DNA of 64,000 bases from Plantago major. Lineage: Eukaryota > Streptophyta > Magnoliopsida > Lamiales > Plantaginaceae. Shown in pieces: positions 56,005 to 64,000 of this stretch. The stretch is taken from contig JAIFAC010000009.1 in the NCBI GenBank assembly GCA_026545765.1, positions 682,001-746,000 of the forward strand, written 5' to 3'. The notes below the pieces were generated by a model. That model was not told the DNA's origin. It did not search any database and was given only the letters and a program-made list of their open reading frames with translations. Position numbers and translations under genes: made by a program. Each line of letters starts with the position of its first letter. Positions within the stretch are counted from its first letter, which is position 1.

Positions 56005-57627
56005 TGTTAGGAATATCTGTTTAGATTTTGATCAGCAACCTAATGACTTATCTTAGCTCAGAAAGGTGATTAGTACTCTTAGTTCACTTGAACACTGTAA
56101 AAGAGGAAACTCACTATGTATGATAGTCTAGCAAATCTTGTATAGGATGTTAGGTCTCGAAATGTAATTTTTATTTTCTGAAGAAGACCAAGAAGAAGGC
56201 ATCCAGCAGGAAAAGTTCAACGGATTTGAAGATTTGAAGACTGCACAAAATTGCTGAAGACAAGGGTTTTCCAGAAACCTATGTCCAAATATCTTGAAGA
56301 AACAAGTGTTTCGAAACATACATGTTGCAAAAGATATTTGAGAATAAAGGGTTTCTGAGACAAGGAAAGTGCCCACAGACATCTACACTCAGATACCTTG
56401 GACATAAAATATGCTTCTGAAAAAGAAACATATTATAACAAGTTGTTTAAACAAGTGGTATCTGGAGCTATGATGATCTCTGGAAAAGAACGTGCAAAGC
56501 CTCAGAAAGCTTGCATAGTTCCGTTGGCACTACAGGACAAAATATAGTACAGTGCATTAAATGCACAGACAGAAATGTTTGAACAAAAGTGGTAGCTTCT
56601 GAAGAAGAAGACAAGCCTGCTACAGTACTATATTCAGATATCAATAGTTTGAATTTGGTTTAAGCCTAACGGATACTATTCAAACGGCACTCAAAATTCA
56701 TCTATAAATATCAACACTTAGACTGCTTGAGAACACACCTTAGAACACACTGAGCTCCAATAACATTGAATACTCACACAAGCGCTCTCAAGCAAACTAC
56801 TTACCTTCAAGCTTTCTGTTGCGACCAAAGCTCTTGATTCTAAGTAGCACAAAAGTTCTAAGTGTCCTGATCCTTAACGAGCATTGTTATTTGTGAAATA
56901 GTTGAACTAAGATTTCTTATCTAAGTTTCATTCTCTTGAACACTTTCCATAGACTTGGGTCAGTAGAGAACAAGATACCATACATTGCAAAGTGTATTAA
57001 GTATACTTGATTCACAGAGCTATCTGAATAACTGAACAAGTTATTAAAGAAGCTCACCTGACAATTTACCTTAACCAACACCTTAAACGGCATGGAGTAC
57101 AGGAAGTACTTAGTTTGGGAAACTAAGGAATAACTCCAAGGTTATTGAGCAAAGGAAGTACTTAGTTCGGGAAACTAAGGAACAGCTCAAAAGGTTTCTG
57201 AGTACAGGAAGTACTTGGTTGTGAAAGCCAGGGAATAACTCAGGGGGAACACTTGGTTGGGAACCTAGTGCATTTAGGAATCAAGAAAAGATATCTGTAA
57301 GGTTACCTCATTTATCTTAGTGGATTCTAGGTCTGAGAAAGACCGAAGTGGATTAGTTGAAGGATTACGCCACCTTCAGATATCACTATAAAAAGACTTG
57401 TGTTATTTACTCTCTGCAGTTTATTACTTGTTTTACTTATATTGCAAAGTACTTACACTTATCTTGCTGAACACGTGCACTTATCTCAGAAGTCTTCCGC
57501 TCTCTGAAATTAAGTATCAGATATCTTCACAGATATCTGAGAAACTGTGCTTATCAACAAAAGTTTTAAAAGACTATTCACCCCCCCCCCCCTCTAGTCT
57601 TTTACTTTGCCGTTATCTGGACCAACA
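56005..57627 (+). repeat. 3' LTR of element C
   Basis: 1623 bp, paired with 41437-43062. It has the same TATA box (56703-56710), stem-loops (about 57094-57243), GATATC hairpin (about 57516-57542) and poly-C run (about 57580-57591). Confidence 0.97.
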
Positions 57628-57632
57628 AGATT

Positions 57633-57985
57633 ATTAATTTACCGAGTATTAATTTATGGAGGTTTTAATGCATTACTTTTATTTTTTCTTGAGAATTATT
57701 ATTTTATTGATTGGGGTCCAAAATAGTACTAGTACCAAGTTGAGACCGGACAAATTATTAGTTTTATCGAGATTATTAATTTATCGAGTATTAATTTATG
57801 GAGGTTTTAATGCATTATTTTTTTTTTTTTGAGAATTATTACTTTATTGATTGGGGTCCAAAATTGTACTGGTACCAAGTTGAGACCTGACAAATTATTA
57901 GTTTTATCGAGATTATTAATTTATCGAGTATTAATTTATGGAGGTTTTAATGCATTACTTTTTTTTTTTTTTTGAGAATATCACT
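57633..57985 (+). repeat. pogo/Emigrant-like element, right part, with 140-bp tandem repeats
   Basis: Two more copies of a unit that also lies left of element C (about 41360-41436) are found here. The unit contains TTATTGATTGGGGTCCAAAA, GGTACCAAGTTGAGACC, TTATTAGTTTTATCGAGA and GGAGGTTTTAATGCATTA. The period is 140 bp (TTATTGATTGG at 57704 and 57844), with A/T runs of varying length. The ends resemble the GAGGTTTTACTG terminal repeat of Emigrant-type elements. Confidence 0.65.
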
Positions 57986-57990
57986 ATTAC

Positions 57991-60195
57991 TGTAACGACC
58001 CAAAAAATTCAAGTGACGTCTTACCGCGTTCTAACACGAACTAGTTAGAGTATACGATTTAACCTTCTCCAAATTCTCGAACCAAACCATCTAAATTCCC
58101 TATACTGATTGCTCTCATTAACCTCAATTAAATCAAGATTAAAATCCTACCTTTATTGTTCATAACTCACAAGATTTGAGGAGTTGCAAAATTCTATTAA
58201 CTACTGTCAATCACCTTCCGTTTGGCTCCATCAGATTTCTCACAACTCACATGCACGGCTTCTCTTTTTTTTTCTCCCAAATTTTGGAACCATTTTGCCA
58301 AGTAACATTCACATTTTACTTCCTTCTATCACACTTTCATTTTCCCAAGCCAAGGAAGCTAGTTTACTGACGGGGCTTTTAGGAAGGAAGCAAGGGCTAG
58401 GTTAGGGAGAAGATCAAGTTCATGCATTTCAAGTGATGAATTTCACAACTAGCTAGAGGATTTTCGAATGCAAGTTCCCCTAGGACTTGCATCACAAATG
58501 TTTATATGTATGATGTAAACCTTGCGTGTTTAAGTTATTATCTATGCTACGATATGAAATTGATTGAAGTTTCCCTAAAGTTTCATTCAAGATTATGTGA
58601 TTTGTCATCTATGCTATGTTATGTAATCTTTGCAAGTTCCCCTAAAACTTACATTAACGTTTATATGTTGATTGTTAGAATTATAAGTTATGTTGTATGT
58701 AAGTTTCGTTACGATTTCCTGTTAGTTAAAGATTTATGTTTATTCTATGTTGGAAGACTGCAATCTGGTGGAACTAATATGTTTAGTTGATGACACGGCT
58801 AGTTTCATGTTACTGTGTTCTTATATTATTTAAGATGTGAATTGAGCAAGTGCAATTTGATTTGTGGTATGGAAACATGATTAGCTAAGGTTTATTGTTT
58901 GTGATGAATTGGGCAAGATGGTTAAGCGCGATGTTGTCACTAAACAGGATGTGCGGGTATCATGTGGTATATGTTCGCAGAATGATATGATCATGTTCCC
59001 GTTCAGTGTTAATTGCATTATATCGTGGTCAAGTGTTTCCTTTGGTGCTATATTGGAGAAATATGTATTTTTCTTGTCTACCAATTGTACTGATGTTAAT
59101 TAATGTGTTTTGAGCATTGTTCATACGCTGTAGATAGACCTGGTTTGATGACTTCCATATTTTGAAAAGTAGAAGCATTTGTTCATTCTTATTTTGATTG
59201 TTGGCTCGGTTTGTTGAATGAAACTAGCGGCAGTACGTATTATCTACTTTGTGTACATTACCCTTACTGGCAATTAGTGTGGTGCATTCCTTATTTTTTA
59301 TGGTTTGTTTGTTTATCCACTGTTTTTTCTTGATTGAGCAATTTGTCAAGTTATGGACACACCATATAGTTCATTCATTCATGAGTTTAGAGTTTAAAAG
59401 CATGCATTCACTTAAATAAGATATTAAGATGTTAAGGTTTAAAGTAAATTAAGCTTCAAGGTTTAAAGATAAGTAAAGGGCTCGTAGGGAAATATCATGG
59501 TATTTGTGGCGCAGTTATGTTCATGTTCAGCGGATAGGGACCAAGGTACTGAGGCCGTCAGTTTTTATTTATTCAACGGATAGGGCCACGAAAGTGACCT
59601 GAGGCCGGCAGATAGCCACCATGGACCAGGATAGGAACCTACGATGCCAAGTGAGCTCGCGATCATGTTATGTTTTTAAGAAGCTTCAAGATAAGTTTTA
59701 AGTTCAAGTTCAAGTTAAGAGTTTTCAAGAAGAACAAGTTCAAGTGTCAGGTCAAGTCAGGTCTTAGTGTTGCACTGCATTAAGCAAGACTAAAAGATTT
59801 AAAAGACATGAAGATAGAACTTTAGGTCATGGCACGTGCATGGAGATTGTTCAGCCAGTGGTCACGGCTGACCCCTTTCTAAAATATCAATTTTAGGTAT
59901 GAAGCTGGTCGGAGTGGCGAGCGAAGCAAATGATCACTACCAAGAGCATCTTTACAGTTTTCAGTTTCATATATTTAGAGATTTGTATCAAAGCTTTTAT
60001 GATTTTAAAGTTCCGCTGCAATATTTGTTAGATCACGAATTATGTTCAAGGATTTCCATGTAAAGTCTTCTGGCGCACAAGGCGTAAAGTTACGTTTTAT
60101 ATTTTAACAAGTCAAGTTCGTTGAATTTACAAGCTCACGAACTAGCGCGAGTCATATTTTTCTTAGTTCGTCTTTTTAAAATTCGGGGCGTTACA
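57991..60195 (+). mobile_element. Solo LTR, probably Ty3/gypsy chromovirus type
   Basis: Starts TGTAACGACCC and ends GGGGCGTTACA, both typical of plant Tekay/Del-like LTRs, and is 2205 bp long. A perfect 5-bp target duplication ATTAC flanks it (57986-57990 and 60196-60200). There is no internal domain or second LTR, so it is a solo LTR left by LTR-LTR recombination. Reading frames inside are short and not credible genes. It inserted at the right end of the pogo-like repeats. Confidence 0.88.
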
Positions 60196-60827
60196 ATTAC
60201 AATCATATTAAATGGAACTAACATATCATTTATATCAATCGTTGCATAATCAACACTCATCAATCTATCATAACACCCGCTTTCTACAATCAACACTCAT
60301 CAATCTATCATAACACCCACACCCGCTTTCTAGGGAAATCAACACTCATCAATCTATCATAACACCCACACCCGCTTTCTAAGGGAATCAACACTTTATA
60401 GGGGAATCAACACTCTCAATCTATCATAACACCCACTTTCTACAAGAATCAAACCCATAAACTTAGGGGTCATGACTCAAATTAAACCAAATGCAATTCA
60501 TCATGCGGTTTTAATGCATTACTACTAGTCTAATTTGCGCTCGTTTTCTTCAATTGAAATTTCATCAACTAAATCGAATCGAATTGTAATATAAAATATA
60601 ACCAAGCAGAATCGAATCGAATCGAATTAACTGAATCGAATCGAATCGAATGAATTTTCAAGAAGAATCTTGCCTTACCCTCCCTCATTTTTCCCGCGCA
60701 CAATTTCAAATAGAAAGGCAATTCGTTTGGAACTCAAAAAAAAAAAAAAAATCCCCAAATTGACTCACTCTCCTCTCCACAGCTAGGGTTCTGCACTGTA
60801 CTGAGTCCAAAACCTCAAAATCTTCCA
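60196..60827. repeat. Minisatellite, GAATC microsatellite and upstream region of the PCH2 gene
   Basis: From 60249 to about 60445, ATCAACACTCATCAATCTATC followed by CATAACACCC repeats about four to five times with a 40-49 bp unit. From 60571 to 60652 GAATC/GAATT pentamers repeat. No clear TATA box stands at a normal distance from the ATG at 60828. The last 60 bases are C/T-rich leader with CTAGGGTT. Confidence 0.75.
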
Positions 60828-63800
60828 ATGTCTGCATCTGAAATGAGCGTTCCAATGGATATTTCCCTTTCCATTAAAAACGAAACCAACCTACCCCACC
60901 CAAACTCTCAAACACCGCCGTCTCAGCCATCTCCTCCGCCTCCTGCACCTCCGCCGCTGGATAAGGTCCTCGTTTCAGGTACGCACCACTTCTGTTTTCT
61001 CACTTTGCTGCAGAATTATAGAATCAGTATAACCTCTTCTTCATTCTCAACTTGTGTTGCAGTTGAAGTTCTGCTCAAACCTTCCAGCACAGCTGCATTT
61101 GGTGCTGTTCGCTCAGCTGTCGAAAGGTTTATTTATCGTCTCCTGTCGATTTTTTATGTGTACTGATTTAATTGAGCTGATTTGTTTATCCTGGTCTCGT
61201 TTGAGTTAGTTGTGAATGTGTCCTGATAATTTACACTATTGTGAAAATAATTATGTTGTGGTTTTATTTTTGATTAGAATGCTGGAAAAGAGAAGTATGA
61301 GTTATGTGGATGGTCCAATACCGGTTCCACTAGACGATTCATTTCTTTTGGATAATGTACAACGGATTTGCATATGTGACACAGGTAGTTACGATTCTCA
61401 CCCTAACGCTCTCCTTTTCTTTATGCATCTAACTTTACTCTATATATGCTGTGCATAACACAATTACACATACATACTGCAATTTCCGTGCACGTACATG
61501 CCTGGATGGTGTTATATTAGTAGTTTATTTCCATGGTGTTACTCTTACAGATGTGTGGTTGGAAAAGCATAAAGTCCTATTATTCTGGCAAGTCCAGCCA
61601 GTTGTTAATGTTTTCCAGGTCAGTTAAGTTTCTCAGCATATCGGACTTTGGTGATATGATGTATTCAACTGGAAAATATAAGTGACTGTGCACTGTTTGT
61701 CTTATTCAGCTCAGTGAGGAAGGGCCATGTGAAGATCTGAGCAGTGATGGTCAACTTGCTAGTTTCAATGAATGGATTCTTCCCGCGAAGGAATTTGATG
61801 GCATGTGGGACAGGTTTACCTCATAATAACCATTATAATGAACAAAAGATAAAAAGATGAGAAAAAGAAGAACAAGAAAGAGCGAAGACTAAAAAGTATG
61901 CAATTCTTGTTCCCTTTTGCAGTTTAATTTTTGAGTCCGGTCTCAAGCAGAGGTTACTACGATATGCAGCAAGTGCTTTGCTTTTCACCGAGAAAGGTGT
62001 TAACCCTTTCCTTGTGTCATGGAACCGGTTAGTGTTTAGCTGATCCCAGAAAGGCTTGATTTCCAGGCCAACTTTATATTAGTTAGATATGGTTTGCGCA
62101 ATGTCATCATCATCTCTTACAGCATAAAAAGATGTTATACACAATTAATTATTAGTTACATCTTTGGGTTACAGAATGTTGTTTTATTCATCTCTTACAG
62201 CATTAAAAGCTGTTCTTAGATTACAGGCAATTACTAATAAACTAGTTACATCCTTTAACTTCCAGTTTGTTATTTTATTTATCTGGCATGGTTACAGAAT
62301 GTTGTGTGGCATACCTGAAGACATTCATTAATTCGATATCTTCCCTGTAACTTTCCCAGGCAAAATTTGAATGAAGTGTTAGCCAATTTTCTTTTGAGAT
62401 GGGGATGAGGTGGTAGAATTGCACAAACTAAGTATACTCCCTAGGAGCTTTATTCTTTAAAATTCCTTGGTTCTGATTATTGTCTTGATAGTGTGCATAA
62501 CAAGTTTTCATATGATTAGCACCCTTTCCTAATGCAGTAAATACCTTAACATGCCTTGATTTCTGAGATATACAGTCTTCTAAGTAAAGTTTTAAGATAG
62601 AGTCATTGGAAAATTGACCTTATGCTGTTTAGGGAATACTTCTGGTTGTTCCGTTGTTGGATTGTCACAAAGGTCCTTGTCTTGTTGATTATATGATGTA
62701 CATCAAGACCTGTATCTTACCAAGATATGTCGATATTTTAGTTGGAAGTCAGTTGATGGTCTTACCAATAATCCCATTTTCTCTTTGATGCCCATTTGTT
62801 TCCATTCTGCCCTGTTCTTTCTGTCATTTTGCTTGCTTGTCTGGTTATCCAATGAGATCAGTCACCTAGTCATGTTAATGGTCTTGCAGCATTATTCTTC
62901 TTCACGGGCCTCCAGGTACAGGGAAAACCTCTCTTTGCAAGGCTTTAGCACAAAAACTCGCTATTCGCTTTAGCTCAAGGTTGTGACTGTAAAGAGTTTC
63001 TTGAGGCAGTGAATCTCCATTATTCTTTTGATCTCTATCTCCTTGGTGTAATAGTCATTGTTTGGCTATAATTTTTCCTTGTCAGATACCCGCAAAGCCA
63101 GTTGATTGAGGTTAATGCACATTCCTTATTCAGTAAATGGTTTTCTGAAAGTGGCAAGCTGGTATGCAATCCTTTTCAATTATTTTTACGGTTAATTTAT
63201 TGATAGTTCCAACACCACCAAATGGAAAATAGTCTGCAGAAATTAGTGTAGCAGTAGAGAAAATCTGAATAGCACAATGAAGCTTTATGTACCTCGTCAG
63301 ACCAATAAACGAGAACGAGAAAATAAGGCATATACAGGATCCTTCAAATGTTTGTATAAACGAGAACCAGAAAATAAGGCATTTTCATGTAGTTTCATGT
63401 TATGGGCTGAACATATGTTATCTTTCTGGATCAATGAAAATGTTCCTAACGTAGAAGATTCACTGAAACATATAAACTACTTGCTCTGTCCTGTCCCAAG
63501 TTTTCCATTTAGATTTTTGGCCAAGAAAATCCGGAAAAGTGGAAAGATGAGTATTATTTAATTGAGAAAATAATAAATAATGAATAAAAATTGATAATGG
63601 GTTGATAAAGTGGAAAGTTGATTATTAGAATATTTAAATGAAGAAAGATTAAAGAATGAATAAAAAAGAGACAATTGGTTGGTAAAGTTGCAAATATAAG
63701 TATATTGTGAGGGTATTAGGAAAGTGGAAATGGAAAGCTGAGTGGGACGACAAAAATGGCAAAATTAGAAACTTGGGACGGGACAGAGGAAGTACAACTC

Positions 63801-63936
63801 TTTATGCCTCTAGTATTTTGTCACTGCTGAGCAATGGCATGATTGGTTTTTCAATTTCAATTTCAGGTTGCAAAACTTTTCTCCAAAATTCAAGAAATGG
63901 TAGAGGAAGAAAACAATCTGGTATTTGTCTTAATTG
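60828..63936 (+). CDS. PCH2: PCH2/TRIP13-type AAA+ ATPase (5' nine exons, gene continues beyond the window)
   Basis: Exons: 60828-60978, 61063-61126, 61278-61384, 61551-61618, 61710-61813, 61923-62027, 62890-62979, 63086-63161 and 63867-63936, all with GT-AG introns and consistent phases. They give about 278 codons. The start is a Met ([15 protein letters not shown]) followed by a Pro-rich stretch. The N-terminal substrate-binding part follows ([52 protein letters not shown]). Walker A GPPGTGKT is at residues 206-213. Walker B begins VFVLI at the last exon edge; the expected DEVES lies outside the window. The AAA+ remodeller acts on HORMA-domain proteins: in meiosis on chromosome axis proteins and crossover control, in mitosis on the spindle checkpoint. 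It is known as PCH2 in Arabidopsis and CRC1 in rice. No defect is seen in the visible part. Confidence 0.93.
63480..63792. mobile_element. Stowaway-like MITE in intron 8 of PCH2
   Basis: 313 bp flanked by TA (63478-63479 and 63793-63794). The left end CTTGCTCTGTCCTGTCCCAAG and the complement of the right end CTTCCTCTGTCCCGTCCCAAG match at 19 of 21 positions. They resemble the CTCCCTCCGTCCC ends of Stowaway (Tc1/mariner) MITEs. The interior is AT-rich without coding capacity. Confidence 0.8.
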
Positions 63937-64000
63937 GTAAGATTTTGATGAAGAAACACTGGAATTATTTTGGTCTCAACAGCTGTTGCACTATATAAAC

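Larger units (their letters stand above)
41437..57627 (+). mobile_element. Sirevirus-type Ty1/copia retrotransposon, element C (complete)
   Basis: 16,191 bp with LTRs of 1626 and 1623 bp that differ at few positions by eye, and a perfect 5-bp target duplication AGATT (41432-41436 and 57628-57632). It has the same organisation as element A. It is the only copy with both LTR ends and an exact duplication in the window, and probably the youngest. Coding parts still carry stops and frameshifts, so it would need help from another copy. Confidence 0.96.

Noticed and set aside
58176..59103. Short open frames inside 57991-60195
   Set aside because: They lie in a solo LTR, have no domain signature and are of chance length in T-rich DNA.
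60249..60445. CRISPR-like regular repeats
   Set aside because: The units are head-to-tail copies of 40-49 bp without unique spacers, in a plant nuclear genome; this is a minisatellite.
62785..62973. Alternative exon extending left of exon 7
   Set aside because: The Walker A loop is encoded in a different frame, and the TCTTGCAG acceptor at 62889 gives the correct phase with exon 6.
63277..63561. Open frame of 94 codons in the PCH2 gene region
   Set aside because: It lies wholly in intron 8 and partly in a MITE; the flanking exons join in phase without it.

Overview
This is nuclear DNA of a flowering plant, almost certainly a eudicot; the species cannot be named from the sequence. The evidence is nested plant LTR retrotransposons, plant DNA-transposon relics, an insertion of plastid DNA, and one intron-rich host gene at the right edge. 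About 60 of the 64 kb is mobile-element DNA and nearly every element reading frame is broken. No rRNA or tRNA gene, CRISPR array or bacterial operon was seen.

Layout. (1) 1-14949, plus strand: Ty1/copia element A of the Sirevirus (SIRE) type, whose 5' LTR is cut by the window edge. (2) 14950-16192: a degenerate region with a minus-strand coiled-coil reading frame. (3) 16193-16957 and 37426-38510: two copies (A and B) of a small LTR element without coding capacity (TRIM-like, 450-bp LTRs). Between them lies a Ty3/gypsy-like gag-protease element without reverse transcriptase (16961-18475 plus 33726-37425). That element is itself split by Sirevirus element B on the minus strand (18476-33725). 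(4) 38511-40312: relics of PIF/Harbinger ORF1 (Myb-like) genes. (5) 40321-41436 plus 57633-57985: a pogo/Emigrant-like element split by Sirevirus element C (41437-57627), which has a perfect AGATT target duplication. (6) 57991-60195: a solo LTR with a perfect ATTAC target duplication. (7) 60200-60827: minisatellite, microsatellite and upstream region. (8) From 60828: the first nine exons of a PCH2/TRIP13 AAA+ ATPase gene, with a Stowaway-like MITE in intron 8.

The most unusual object is the Sirevirus family. Each copy is 15-16 kb. Downstream of gag-pol it carries a second transcription unit of about 5.5 kb on the same strand, with its own TATA-like box about 180-205 bp before the ATG. Five small introns sit at the same positions in all three copies and separate phase-0 exons whose lengths are multiples of three. 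The predicted product has a conserved N-terminal domain, nuclear-localisation-like basic clusters, acidic runs, a coiled coil and a conserved C-terminal domain. It does not look like a classical envelope protein. I could not assign a function.

The same elements carry nucleotide-level structure that protein coding does not explain. The LTRs contain three tandem two-tier stem-loops whose stems covary between subfamilies. Near the LTR end is a further hairpin, followed by a poly-C tract. Another stem-loop array with an ACGGGTA loop lies between pol and the 3' gene. A palindromic motif (AGATATCTGAG in A and C, TTTCTGAG-type in B) is scattered over whole elements. Element C also carries a 185-bp mosaic of plastid 23S rRNA, atpA and rps16 fragments inside an exon of the 3' gene.
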